Positions 1 to 10,519 of a stretch of 64,000 nt of DNA are shown here, one piece after another. The stretch lies in the NCBI GenBank assembly GCA_023336205.1, contig JALQCR010000007.1, positions 62,001-126,000 of the forward strand, read 5' to 3'. A program made the position numbers and the translations under genes. Under the pieces are notes generated by a model. It did not search any database, was not told the origin of the DNA, and was given only the letters and a program-made list of their open reading frames with translations. Position 1 is the first letter of the stretch. Every line of letters starts with the position of its first letter. This stretch comes from Pseudanabaena sp. Salubria-1 (GTDB taxonomy: Bacteria; Cyanobacteriota; Cyanobacteriia; Pseudanabaenales; Pseudanabaenaceae).

Positions 1-1420
1 CGAAAGCGTCACCATCAGTCAGATTGCCATCGGTCAAGCGTTGTAATGAGCCTTCAACAAAATTCACGCGATCGCGATTAAATAGAAAAGCAACGCGAAT
101 GTTGCCGCCAGGTTGACCACCATCCTGATTGTTAACGGGGTTGATTTGGCGATATTCGTAAGTAGGACCACCTGCTGCTGCGATCGCATTAATCAGCGTT
201 TGCAGAGTTACATTTGCATCAACCGTCCCATCGTTAGTCGCGCCATTGTTGTCCTGAATCTCTTCCAGATTAATGATGTCGGGGGACTTCATGTTGGTGA
301 CAATTGCACTGGCGATCGCATTAAATGTCGTGTCGCTCGGATCAAGGTTCTCCACGTTGAAGGTAGCTACCGTCAATTGGGTGGCACTGCCCGTTAGATT
401 AGTGACTTCTTTTTGTAAAGTGGAAGGCTGCACCACTGTTGGCGCATTTGAAACCAACACTTCGTAGTTGTTGAAGTCGTAGCTGACCACACCTGTAATC
501 GAGCTAAGTTGAGCGCCGACATTCACATTGGGAAGTAATACCGAGGAATTGTTGAGATCATCGATTTGAATCCGTTCTGGATTGAAGTCATTAGCGGTAA
601 TCAAGCTGCCGCCTCGGCTAGTGCGGCTGGTAGCATTAGCGCCATTGTCGGCCAATACCCAGATTTCTTCAGATAATCCAGAGTTTGTCGTGAAGTTGGC
701 TGTGGGTGAAGTTGCTACAGGATTGTTCACTTGCACCAGCATTCCTTCTAAGCTTTCGTAGAAGTCAATGCCATCTTGAGCAGGATCAAAAGTAGTACCA
801 GCATTCTCCACATTGCCACTAGCTGCATCATTACTAATGATCTGGTTGGGAATTGCCCGTCCACCATTACCGAGAATCGTTGCAGCAGGCAAAGCATTGC
901 CACTAGAAAGCTTAGTAATCACGGGACTAACAAGCTGAGTGATGGTCAGGTTATTCGCCGATCCGCCTGGACGGAACTCACTCACATTCCCGTTAACCAA
1001 TATTGAATCTCCCACTTGTACCGTTGGCGCAGAAGATGTAAATACAAAAATGCCTTCAGAAGTAGCATCATTGGCATCAGGATTGGGATCTTGCAAGTAG
1101 AAGCCGTTAGAAGCGATCGCGGTGACAATCCCTGGTACAGCCGTAACAGACTGACCAACTAAAGGCGATCTGTGTCCACTGCCCTGAATGTCACTAATCC
1201 TTGTTCCTGCGTTAACGCTATACACTGCCACGGTATTGCTGATTTCATTAGCAACTACTAGCAGGGGTTGATTGTTGGGACTATCGCTTGCAGAGATAAA
1301 GGTAAGCCCTTCGGGTCCAGAGTCACCAGCTACAGCAGCACTGAAGTCGCGGGTATTGAGATACTGCACAAAAGCGGGTTGATTGGGATTGGTCACTTCA
1401 TAGACCATAACTCCGCCAAT
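1..1420 (-). pseudogene. 3' piece of interrupted extracellular nuclease-like gene (EEP domain), runs off the left edge
   Basis: Reading down from 1420 the frame is open to position 1. It first finishes a choice-of-anchor-I beta-propeller (GGVMVYEVTNPNQPAF), then gives a beta-rich linker (GIVTAIASNGFYLQDPNPD, VGDSILVNGNVSEF). It then enters an endonuclease/exonuclease/phosphatase fold: TVATFNVENLDPSD, followed by SPDIINLEEIQDNNG with the family's metal-binding Glu, and VAFLFNRDRV. This order resembles large secreted ExeM/NucH-type nucleases that scavenge phosphate from extracellular DNA; the function is inferred from the family. The piece has no start of its own. Removing the element at 1421-4428 and one copy of its target duplication joins it in frame to the piece ending at 4429. 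The C-terminus lies outside the window. Confidence 0.8.
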
Positions 1421-1470
1421 GGGGTGCAATTAAAAGTGAAAGTTCAGCTCAATAAGAAACTGGACTTTAG

Positions 1471-2968
1471 ACTAAAAAGAAGAAAAGAAAGGCAGGAAGT
1501 GAATGTCACAAACTGCCAAAAGAGCAATGATCAATAAACCAAATTGACATTGACTACTATGATTTTCCAAAAATTACAAGAATTTCGCAAGTCGATATAT
1601 GAATACCTAGGAACAGGAAAAGATGCAGTATTTGAATTAATGGATGCCGTCCTGACAAGTCCGAGCATTAGCTCGTATGTGAGTCTGTCAATGAATCCAT
1701 TATTTCGGCGAAAATGGTCAAGTATTTATGAGGGACTGCGCGATAGCCGACCAGCAAGAGGAAAGTTGATGAAACTAATGGTGCAAGAGATCCCAACCGA
1801 AGAGCAACCTTGTCTGGCTGGAGATAATAGCGTGTGGTTGCGACCAGATGCGGAAACGCTGAAGGAAAGAGGATTCCATCATGGCAAAGACGAAAGTATC
1901 GGCGTAGGACAAAGCTACAGCACGTTGGCGTGGATTCCCGAAGCAAGTGGGAGTTGGGCGCTACCGATAAAACATGAGCGGATCACCAGTTTCGAGACTC
2001 CTGTGAGTAAAGCTGCCTTCCAACTCAAACAAGTCACAAAGCAGTTAAGCGTACGCCCCCTAGCTGTCTATGACCGAGGATATGGGAATGCAAGTTTTGT
2101 GAAAGCAACAGCGAATATTGAGGCGGATTTATTACTACGTTTGGCATCTAATCGCTGTGTTTGGGGAGTTCCGTCTGCCTATAGCGGTCGTGGTGCACCT
2201 TGTAAACATGGGCATAAATTCAAACTGAATGCCCCAGAAACTTGGGCTGGGGCAGCCACCACTATAGAAATTACAGACCCAAAAATAGGTCGGGTACGGG
2301 TAACTTATTGGCGTGACTTTCATTTCCGTACTTCTCCAGAAAGACCGATGCAGATTTTTAGAATTGAGGTGATTGAACCCTTGGGGCGCAACCGTAAGTT
2401 TCAGCCCATGTGGTTGGCTTGGTTGGGTAAAACTATGCCTGCTTTGGAAACTCTTTGGTTAAAATACTTGCGTCGCTTTGCCATAGAGCATTGGTATCGT
2501 TTTGCCAAGCAACGGTTACATTGGACTCTGCCCCAGATTACCTCTACTCAGGCGGCTGAGCGTTGGAGTGCTTTGATGCCTTTAATGACTTGGCAACTTT
2601 GGTTCGCTCGTCTCGATTGTGTTGATGCTCCTTTACCTTGGCAGTCTCCTCAGGATAATCTTGCTCCTGGTCGTGTCGCTCAATCATTTGCGGTAATTAT
2701 TGCCGCGATTGGTACTCCTGCAATCCCTCCTAAACTACGCGGTAAATCGCCCGGACGCTCCTTAGGCGATCGCCTTCCTCCTCGTATTCGCTATCCGACT
2801 GTTAAAAAACACGCCTCAAAAAGAAAGAAAACTGAAAAGACTCCTGCGCCAACCCATCCAATTGCCATTTAGGTTCTGCTTCTCTTCTCAATTTTGAGCT
2901 GGATTTTGCTATTGCAAGCTCCTGCTCAATTTTCTCGTGTCTTTTGGTTCCTCTCTCATACCTGCCCA
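1471..2968 (+). mobile_element. IS nested in the ISKra4-like element (IS701/IS4-superfamily type)
   Basis: TTAG at 1467-1470 and again at 2969-2972 is taken as a 4-bp target duplication of the YTAR type known for IS701-like elements. With that choice the ISKra4-like transposase keeps its natural TAA stop and about 50 bp to its terminus. The element ends share only a weak inverted GGCAGG (1491-1496 against the complement near 2960-2965), so the exact borders are provisional. It holds one DDE transposase. Confidence 0.6.
1559..2872 (+). CDS. DDE transposase of the nested IS
   Basis: This is a transposase of about 437 residues. I start it at the ATG at 1559; a TTG at 1544 would add five residues. 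An acidic triad can be placed: Asp in LAGDNSVWL, Asp in LAVYDRGYG, and Glu in RFAIEHWYRFAKQRLHW. The last has the spacing of the YREK-like signature of IS4/IS701-superfamily enzymes. The C-terminus is basic (SKRKKTEKTPAPTHP). The gene looks intact, with no frameshift, so the element may be functional. It lies opposite to the ISKra4-like transposase that it displaced from its terminus. Confidence 0.8.
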   Translation: MIFQKLQEFRKSIYEYLGTGKDAVFELMDAVLTSPSISSYVSLSMNPLFRRKWSSIYEGLRDSRPARGKLMKLMVQEIPTEEQPCLAGDNSVWLRPDAETLKERGFHHGKDESIGVGQSYSTLAWIPEASGSWALPIKHERITSFETPVSKAAFQLKQVTKQLSVRPLAVYDRGYGNASFVKATANIEADLLLRLASNRCVWGVPSAYSGRGAPCKHGHKFKLNAPETWAGAATTIEITDPKIGRVRVTYWRDFHFRTSPERPMQIFRIEVIEPLGRNRKFQPMWLAWLGKTMPALETLWLKYLRRFAIEHWYRFAKQRLHWTLPQITSTQAAERWSALMPLMTWQLWFARLDCVDAPLPWQSPQDNLAPGRVAQSFAVIIAAIGTPAIPPKLRGKSPGRSLGDRLPPRIRYPTVKKHASKRKKTEKTPAPTHPIAI

Positions 2969-4335
2969 TTAGTCCAAACTAAAGTAAGAAATGGAAGAAA
3001 GATTAAGCCAATAAGCATCCCAATCTTGATTAGTACGGCAGATCCTAAGAGCAAGCATAGCCTTAGCATTTTCAATCGTCCACCAAGAGCCAGCAAGCTT
3101 TAAACGATTTTGAATAACATAGCGGTGACCACTCTCAATTTCACCAGAGCCAATGGGTAAATTGGAGTCAATCGTGCCCTGATAGTCTAGACGATTAGGA
3201 CGATTGAAAAGATAGCGATAAGCGGATCTAACCACAGCCAGATTGTCAGGAACAGATTCAGGTTCTTGAAACGGCTTAAGAGCTTCAAGGACAGCCGAAG
3301 CATGATTGGATTTGAGTTGTTGCTTCTGCACATCCATCCATGCTTTCGGAGCATCTGGGGAACAAACGCGACTTGCATCGGCTAGATATTCACATACATG
3401 ATAGAAATCTAGTAAGTAGCGACTAAGTACACCAAAACGCTGCTCGATTTGGCTAGCAATCCAAGGCGCACCGTCGCCAACCCCATGCACAAAGGTTTCT
3501 TCTCCCAATCCAGCACGGATAGCACAATCAAGTAATGCTGCTCCTGCATCATCAGTCGAGCCTATCGTTGCTCCGAAAATAGGCTGCTCTTGCTCAGGGG
3601 TACGCGCCGAGGTTAGACGCGCTTCTTTCCAGCTAATTTTACGCGTCTTACGACGGTCAACTTCTTCGCCATCAGTTTCGCTTGCCGTTGTTTCCACAAT
3701 CGGAATCATTGTCCCATCCATCTCCGCTATTAAAAACTCCACACCCTCGATTGCTGGGAATCCTGTTTCCCAACTCTGCGTTTCTAATATACGCTGGGCA
3801 TGACTTTCTGTGATCTCCTGTCCTGCACTAATTGGGATGCTTATTCCATGATGTTCCATCATTTTTTTTGGGATTTTCCCAAACGCTACATCTGACCCAA
3901 AGTCGGTAATCACTCTCTGCAATGGGCGTGAATATCCTCGGCAATGTACTTCGGCGGCTTTTTGAAATGGTCTCACTACCTGTTTGGACTCTCTTCCAAA
4001 TTCGATGTACCTTTGCTCTAGTACTTCGATGCGTCCATATCGGCTGTACCAATAGAGTTTTTTTTACCACCTCGGTGTGAAGATGGATTCGCGGCGATAT
4101 ATGCTTCGCTTTGCTTGATTTCTTGCCGCGTTGCCCATGTTTGTAGTGCTGTTTGTCCTAACTGACGGATTTCTTCTATCACTCGTTCCTCGGCTGCGTC
4201 GGCTTTGATTAGATCACCTTCTGCATTTTCTACAACGGATAATAATCCTTCGATTTTCGCTTTCAATTCAGGATAATCGTTTAGTCTTTCTTCTATGCTT
4301 TTACTGGACGATGCTGTTTTTGTTTTTATATTCAC
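2969..4335 (-). CDS. ISKra4-family transposase made by -1 frameshifting
   Basis: The first frame (4335 to 4018) encodes an N-terminal helical part (SIEERLNDYPELKAKIEG) ending in HRGGKK. At a run of eight A on the minus strand (4065-4058) a -1 slip leads into LYWYSRYGRIEVLEQRYIEF and then VRPFQKAAEVHCRGYSRPLQ, which continues open to 2969. Neither frame alone makes the family protein, and both together do. DDE candidates are Asp in AEMDGTMIPI, Asp in GVGDGAPWI and Glu in GSGEIESGHRYV, typical of ISKra4 enzymes. The ORF beginning at Met 3976 is an internal start. Frameshifting is inferred from the A8 tract; a simple inactivating indel is the alternative. Confidence 0.8.
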
Positions 4336-4428
4336 GGCTCAATTTTATGACTTCTTTGGATTAGAACTGTTATCCATCATACTTTCTAACCTACTTTATT
4401 TCTCCCATTTCACTTTTAATTACACCCC

Positions 4429-6632
4429 CGCCAATGCGCTCTAAGCCAATAAAGGCATAGGTGCGACCATTGATCACGCCGACGGTCACGCCTTCTGGTT
4501 CAGGTCCTTTGTTGTCGCTGCGATCATCGAAGTTATTATTGTCGTTGCTAGCATTAAATCTAGTTGGGAAAGCCGCAGCCGTAATCTGCTCTAGATCGTC
4601 GCCACTGTCATAAACCCGATTACCGTTGCTGTCCCAGATTGAGAAGGAGCGAGCGCCATAGGCTTGGATTTGATCAATATCGCCATCCCCATCTAGATCG
4701 CCCGTTGCATTGGTAACTTGCAACCGTCCTAAATTGGCATTGTTTTTAAGCGTGGCAGCATCAGGGAAAACGGTTGGGTCAAGAACATAACCAGCAGCCC
4801 CAACTCGTACCTCTTCGGAGAAGCCAGTATATCCGCGAGAATCACCTTCATTGGCTGTGATGTAGTAAGTTTGACCGTTAAAGCTATAGGAAGCAATAGC
4901 ATCAGGTTGATAGAGTCCAATCACTGGCCAGTTTTGAATATTGATTTTGCCTGCATTACCGACCCCTAAATCGCGATCGCTAGCATCAAATCCATTGCCG
5001 CTAAGACTGTGATCCTTTACGCCCAAGGGTCGAATTGATTCCACAGTCGCAGTAGCAATGTCAACTACAGCGATCGCATTGTTTTCTTGTAAAGTTACCC
5101 AAGCCTTGGTTCCATCACCTGAGAAAGCGATATACTCTGGTTCCAAATCCTGAGCCACACTCACTGTATCTGTCAGATTGGCGGTGCTGAGGTCTGGACC
5201 AAAGATGCGAACGCCTGCTGCTTGCAAAGTAGCCTTTTGGTCGTTGAAGGGAACAAAAGAAGCTTCCTGTACAGTGGCGGAAGCTACCCCATTAGCAAGA
5301 TTAATAATGCTAACAGAGCCTACGGGATCGATGGTGTAAGCATTGTTAGGCTGACCTTCATTGGCAACCAAAATCTTTGTCCCGTCAGGGGTAAAGGTAA
5401 GCATATCTGGGAGATAGCCAACGTTTACCTTTCCTAGATAAGCGCCATCGGCAGCATTAAAAAATTGCACTTCACCAAGGTTCTCGTTCGCAGTAGTTGC
5501 ATTGGTAATCGCGATCGCCACAGCGACAATTCCCGCGCTCACAGTTCCAACCTTACCAACGGCAACACTATTCGGAAGTAGCGCAAAGCCTCCTACCGTA
5601 GCCCCATCTGGATCGCCACTAGTATTCAAAGCCAAGTCACCGATTTTGGTGGGACTTGCAGGATTTGCCAAGTTGAGAATTTCTACTACAGAACCCGCAA
5701 CAACGAAGAGGCGATCGCTAGCTGGATCGAAGGCAGGAATTTCAGCGCCGTTAGTGCTGCTATAACCACCAATTTTGGTTAAAAAGCTTGATGCGTTAGG
5801 TTCAGTAATATTTGCGGTGATGCCACTAATCGCGAGCCCATTGTAGTTCGCGTCACTGCTAGTAACTGTATGGGTAATATTCCCTGTATGCGCTCCCTCT
5901 GGAACCGCATCATTAATGGCTGTAACCGTTACATTTTGGGCAATATTCCAGTTAGCAGGTGTAAAGGTGATTGTTGTAGGGCTAGTAGTAGTTTGGGCAG
6001 TATTTCCGATCGCGATCGTGACATCCGCCGTTGGTTGAGTATTGAGAACAACCGTGTAGCTATCACTGGCTCCGCCTTCTACCACACTGGTATTACCACC
6101 CGTCTGAGTAATCGTCACGCCAGCTAGTGGCGGGACAACGCCTGAAATTTCAAAATTTGCAATATTTGGAACTACTAAAGTACCATCGCCACCAACATTA
6201 ATAGTCCAGTTGACAGGATTAAAAACTAAAGATTTATAATCGGCAATGCTAGCTTGTCCAGTTCTAGATCCACTATATCCAGCGAAGTCAGTACTACTTG
6301 TCAACTTTAAAGCATTAGTTCCAGCCGTTAATCCAACCGTTGTAAGTGAATTATTGTTTGCCTCAGATGACACCGCAGTTAAAATTGTGGTCGGAGTCGT
6401 GTCGCTAGTACCGAGAAAAGCATAGATAGTTTCAGCAGTTGCCGAGAGTCCAAGATTTGAACTATTAACTACAGTGAAAGTCCCAACTGATGATGCGCGT
6501 GAAGCGCTATCAATAGAGCTAAAACGAACCACAGTACCAGCAGTGATTGTATTAGCTCCAGTTGACCATTGAAAAGAAGATTCGCCAGCGCCAATAGCTG
6601 TAGGACTAGTAGCCGTGCCATCGGAGAAATAG
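4429..6632 (-). pseudogene. Middle piece of interrupted nuclease-like gene (Calx-beta-like segment, choice-of-anchor-I propeller)
   Basis: This piece is continuous minus-strand coding sequence. Starting at YFSDGTATSPTAIGAG, it contains a Thr/Ser-rich N-terminal module, then a Calx-beta-like segment (VTITQTGGNTSVVEGGASDS, VTVTAINDAVPEGAHTG). It then enters a choice-of-anchor-I propeller (FDPASDRLFVVAG, LTFTPDGTKILVANEG, PEYIAFSGDGTKAWVTLQEN, ITANEGDSRGYTG, GPEPEGVTVGVINGRTYAF). Residues encoded above 6632 (MSFSLDLLIPLNPED) come from the ISL3 terminus, not from this gene. Its true upstream part is at 12703-12594 and its continuation at 1420-1. Confidence 0.85.
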
Positions 6633-7878
6633 GGGTCTTCTGGGTTTAAGGGGATAAGTAAATCTAATGAGAAAGACAAGCTAATAATCTAGAACGAAAA
6701 TTTAAAAAATTTAAAAAACCATAAGCCTGTCGTTTAATTAATTTAATACGATTATTAAGTCCCTCCATCACACCACTAGATGTACGATTTAAAAAGTAGT
6801 TACAAATATTATCAAGATGATTACGAATGGTTTCCAAAACTGCGCCATAAACAGCTTTAGCTTTTTGAAGCCATTCTTTTAATTGTTTCTGACCCTCTTC
6901 AGGAGTTTTACAAGTCTCAAAAATACTTCTAAAGTCTTCTTTGAGATTATAAGCTAGTCGCAAGCGTTTAGAACATTTCAAGACATTTTCTAACTTCACT
7001 TTTTCTTCTTCTGTTAAGTCTACCTTGTTCTTTAGTAGAATAAATCGACTACCTTTAATCTTGATTTTAGCTTTTTGACGCAGTTGATTTAACTCTTTGA
7101 TTAGTGGCTGCATAACATGAAATCTGTCGATGACAATTTTCGCATTTGGAAATACTTCTTTGACAACTTTGGGAAAGCCTCCCCACATATCAATGCTAAC
7201 CTCCTCTACTTTTTCCCTTATCTCAATCGGTTGCTGCTTCAGGACTTCAATGATGTCATCTTGTTTATGACTATCAATTACTTCTAGTAATGCTCCTGCG
7301 TCAATACTTGATACGACTGTCACAAAGTCTTTATGTCCTTTGCGTTTACTCACTTCATCAATACTCACTCGTTTTACTTCTTTCCAATCATCTTTTTTTT
7401 TAGAGAAAATTGGTGATTGAAAATCCCTTGTATTTGATCCCAACTCAAATATTCATCTCGACTTACTTGCTCCACACTCGCACTTTGTACTCGTTGATAA
7501 ACATACTCCTCATACCTTTGTGTGTATCGTCTTTCCCAGTCTACAAAGGGTAACTTTTCCGTAAAATGTCTTTGACAATGTTGACAATAAAATTGGCGGC
7601 GCGGCGTATTTAAATAAACTATTTTCCCAAATACTGACAAATCTCGAATCAATATCGGTCGATTTTGTTTTAATTTTCCACCATGCGTATTACAATGCGG
7701 ACAAGTAATTTCATCCTGTAAAAATCTCAACTTTAGGGTGATTTTATTTTCTTCTTCCGTAAAACTTTCAACGGTTGTGTTGGGTAAATTTAGCAACCTA
7801 TCTAGATACAAGTCCATACCTGTCACCACTTATCTTTGTGCTTCATTATACATTAATCCCCTCAAACCCAGAAGAGCC
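6633..7878 (-). mobile_element. ISL3-family IS, copy A (uninterrupted arm of the composite transposon)
   Basis: Termini are GGGTCTTCTGGGTTTAAGGG at 6633 and, on the minus strand from 7878, GGCTCTTCTGGGTTTGAGGG. The length is about 1.25 kb. Orientation is inverted relative to copy B. The predicted proteins of the two copies are the same wherever both can be read, so the duplication is recent. Confidence 0.9.
6664..7817 (-). CDS. ISL3-family transposase, copy A, two frames joined by -1 frameshift
   Basis: The N-terminal half carries a zinc-ribbon-like CPHCNTHGG...YCQHCQRHF and a helix-turn-helix-like region, as in ISL3 enzymes. At nine A on the minus strand (7401-7393) the ribosome must slip -1 to pass from FSLKKK into KDDWKEVKRVSIDEVSKRKG. 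The catalytic half follows: Asp in SIDEVSKRKGH, Asp in NAKIVIDRFHV and Glu in SGVMEGLNNRIK. I start at MDLYLDRLLNLPN (7817); a GTG 12 bp upstream is possible. The unshifted frame stops after IGKK. This is the only uninterrupted copy here and could mobilise both the composite transposon and the MITEs, which share its ends. Confidence 0.85.
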
Positions 7879-7979
7879 TGCAAAATATAAATGTTTACAC
7901 TACCAATACTCCGTTTTTGCTTGCCTAATTTTGCCTAGAAATATAAAACTTTAACAGCGTATTGCTTCGGTATAACGAC

Positions 7980-9084
7980 TTAGAAAATTTTTTGGATATA
8001 GAAAGACCCAGGTTCCCTCGCAGGCGTTAGGTATGGAGCAACCGACTTAAGTTTTTCGTAATGGTGATGATGCAAATAGTTGAGAGCGCCTATAATCTTC
8101 CAACTGCCATTGTGTGACAGAAATGCTTCCAGTAAATATTGTTCATTCCAGAACCTAACCTGATCAATTAGCCATTCATTAAGGTAATTTTTGGGAGAAA
8201 ATATATCATGCACATGAACAATAACTCCCTTATTGAGGGATGGCAATAATTCTAAATATTCAAAAAGGACATCGCCTTGCGGTCTTATAATATGCGACGA
8301 ATCGATAAATAATATGTCATTGTCTTGAAGTTTGGAGAAAAACGATAATTCAACATCTTCAACTTTTTTTCGGCTCTTCTGGGTTCATGGGGATAAGCAC
8401 AGCTAATAGTAATCAGAATCCTCTCGGAGCAACAGTTACAGCCCTACCATGTCGCCAATAATTGTATCGATACTGTACCATTTACCCCTCAAACCCAGAT
8501 GAGCCTTTTTTTCTAATCACAGATACGCCTGTTTGTTCAAGCCACGGCATTTCGAACGGTTCAATGCAAATGTGCTCACACTCATAGTTCGGATCATTTT
8601 TTTGATTGCACTCAATCGCTTTAATTGCTATTAACGTCGAATAACCGCTACCAATTTCGATAATCCTCTTGGGCTTTATCGCGCGAATCAAACTATACCA
8701 GTATTCAGCATCCCCAGATTCGAACGAGCCATTGTTAAAGTGATATTCATTAGAATTTAGTCGCCACTGTGGAATATCCGCGAGTTCTAGTGAGAATGTA
8801 AACCTATCTAAAGTTTCCAATTGCTCAGGTATATTCCACGATATTCCTGGCAAGTATCGGTCTTGAGTGAAGTCTACTTTTGGATATCTATTATCAAACT
8901 GCGGCTCGTAGTAATGATTACGAATCGGAAATACTCCGACATTCATTAAGGCGTTCTTACAAAGCGGTAACCTTTGCATTCCGACCCTACGAATTATTTT
9001 CAGTAACCATGCGGCAGGGTACACAATAGGCATCATCAAGATATCAATGACAGGAAACATTGATAATAAAAACTTTTTCATCAC
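7980..9084 (-). pseudogene. Class I SAM-dependent methyltransferase, split by a MITE
   Basis: The 5' part (9084-8506) runs from MMKKFLLSMFPVIDILMMP to VIRKK. The 3' part (8371-7980) continues VEDVELSFFSKLQDNDILF to a stop. Removing the MITE at 8372-8505 and one 8-bp repeat joins them exactly. The product would be about 320 residues. Motif I of a Rossmann methyltransferase is visible (RIIEIGSGYSTLIAIKAI), followed by an acidic ribose contact region (HICIEP) and FIDSSHIIRPQGDV. This resembles Methyltransf_24-type enzymes of polysaccharide clusters. It is transposon cargo next to an O-antigen polymerase fragment. The substrate is unknown, and it is inactive as it stands. Confidence 0.8.
8372..8505. 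mobile_element. 134-bp MITE with ISL3 ends, copy 1
   Basis: The ends GGCTCTTCTGGGTTCATGGG and, inverted, GGCTCATCTGGGTTTGAGGG match the ISL3 termini at 6633/7878. The interior (STOP-rich, no ORF) is unrelated to the transposase. It is flanked by TTTTTTTC on both sides (8364-8371, 8506-8513), an 8-bp target duplication. It is identical over its whole length to the reverse complement of 10386-10519. Confidence 0.93.
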
Positions 9085-9241
9085 ATCTCCTGTGTGTTGT
9101 AGTAGTTGTTTTGCACAGTCATGAATGTATATAGATCATTCATTTTGTTTAACGGTAAAGGGTATTTTTAAAATGATGCCCAACTTCTCGATCTTCTTCT
9201 GGACTGATTAATCCTGACTATCCTAGTATAGTTTATAAGTC

Positions 9242-9898
9242 TTATTCTGCTTTATTAATTTCAGTCTCATATTTATTTTCTGCCCTAGTTACAGTATCGG
9301 CTAAAGCTAAGGAAAACCATAGCATGGGAAACCAGTAATTAGAAGCAAAAATGTAATGCAAGGACAAGGAGAAAACACTTAAAAAAACCATTTGAGATTC
9401 AAAACTCCGAAATCTAGCTAATCGAACAATCCTCTTGCCAATAAATTTTATAAACAATATTAAGCCTGGGAATCCACAAGCAATCAATATTTCAGCATAA
9501 AGATTTATAAATCCAGCGTTTTCAAAAACTATACCTGAAAATCTTTGTTGCTCGAATGCAAGCTGAGAAGTCATACCCCAACCGATCCCTAATGGGGCAG
9601 ACGAAGAAACAACCAACGCATTCTGATATAAATCTAATCTCTCCGTTGCTGAAGAATTATATTCTTGAGATGGATTTAAGACTGCCGCTAGTCGGATACC
9701 TACTGTTGATTCTACAAAAGGCTTGGTTACATCAGAAACTATAACCAAAAAAACTATGCATATCATAGCTACTAACAAAGCTAAGGATTTTTTTGAACGG
9801 ATAGTCAACAAAAATAATGTCATTAATGCCACGCCTATACAAATATATGCAGCAGCACTGAATAGAATAATGAAACCTGTAAATACGGGTATATAGAA
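9242..9898 (-). pseudogene. O-antigen polymerase/ligase-like membrane protein, 5'-truncated by the IS
   Basis: The minus-strand frame encodes a hydrophobic protein with about five membrane segments (VFTGFIILFSAAAYICIGVA, SLALLVAMICIVFLVIV, FPGLILFIKFI). It has a periplasmic-loop-like stretch, RLAAVLNPSQEYNSSATERL, and GIGWGMTSQL, typical of the Wzy/WaaL O-antigen ligase family. Coding enters directly from the ISL3 copy B terminus at 9898, so the N-terminal half is missing. An apparent start at 10039 lies inside the IS and is not native. It was captured as transposon cargo with the methyltransferase upstream of 9084; both point to an exopolysaccharide locus as donor. Confidence 0.75.
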
Positions 9899-10385
9899 GG
9901 CTCTTCTGGGTTTGAGGGGATTAATGTATAATGAAGCACAAAGATAAGTGGTGACAGGTATGGACTTGTATCTAGATAGGTTGCTAAATTTACCCAACAC
10001 AACCGTTGAAAGTTTTACGGAAGAAGAAAATAAAATCACCCTAAAGTTGAGATTTTTACAGGATGAAATTACTTGTCCGCATTGTAATACGCATGGTGGA
10101 AAATTAAAACAAAATCGACCGATATTGATTCGAGATTTGTCAGTATTTGGGAAAATAGTTTATTTAAATACGCCGCGCCGCCAATTTTATTGTCAACATT
10201 GTCAAAGACATTTTACGGAAAAGTTACCCTTTGTAGACTGGGAAAGACGATACACACAAAGGTATGAGGAGTATGTTTATCAACGAGTACAAAGTGCGAG
10301 TGTGGAGCAAGTAAGTCGAGATGAATATTTGAGTTGGGATCAAATACAAGGGATTTTCAATCACCAATTTTCTCTAAAAAAAAAG

Positions 10386-10519
10386 GGCTCATCTGGGTTT
10401 GAGGGGTAAATGGTACAGTATCGATACAATTATTGGCGACATGGTAGGGCTGTAACTGTTGCTCCGAGAGGATTCTGATTACTATTAGCTGTGCTTATCC
10501 CCATGAACCCAGAAGAGCC
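10386..10519. mobile_element. 134-bp MITE with ISL3 ends, copy 2
   Basis: The reverse complement of this segment is identical to 8372-8505. It is flanked by AAAAAAAG at 10378-10385 and 10520-10527, an 8-bp target duplication. Removing it restores the A9 tract seen in copy A. The insertion point is the slippery frameshift site of an ISL3 transposase. Confidence 0.93.

Larger units (their letters stand above)
1421..4428 (-). mobile_element. ISKra4-family-like insertion sequence, itself interrupted by another IS
   Basis: The ends are inverted repeats: GGGGTGCAATTAAAAGTGAA at 1421 and, on the minus strand from 4428, GGGGTGTAATTAAAAGTGAA, with one mismatch. The element is flanked by CGCCAAT at 1414-1420 and 4429-4435, read as a 7-bp target duplication. 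Removing the element and one repeat restores the host nuclease reading frame (ERIGG-VMVYEV). The element's own transposase runs on the minus strand. The second transposase gene on the plus strand belongs to a nested insertion. Without the nested element the length is about 1.5 kb. Confidence 0.85.

Noticed and set aside
6664..6679. Apparent start (MSFSLDLLIPLNPED) of the nuclease middle piece
   Set aside because: These codons belong to the ISL3 terminus; the true N-terminus is at 12703.
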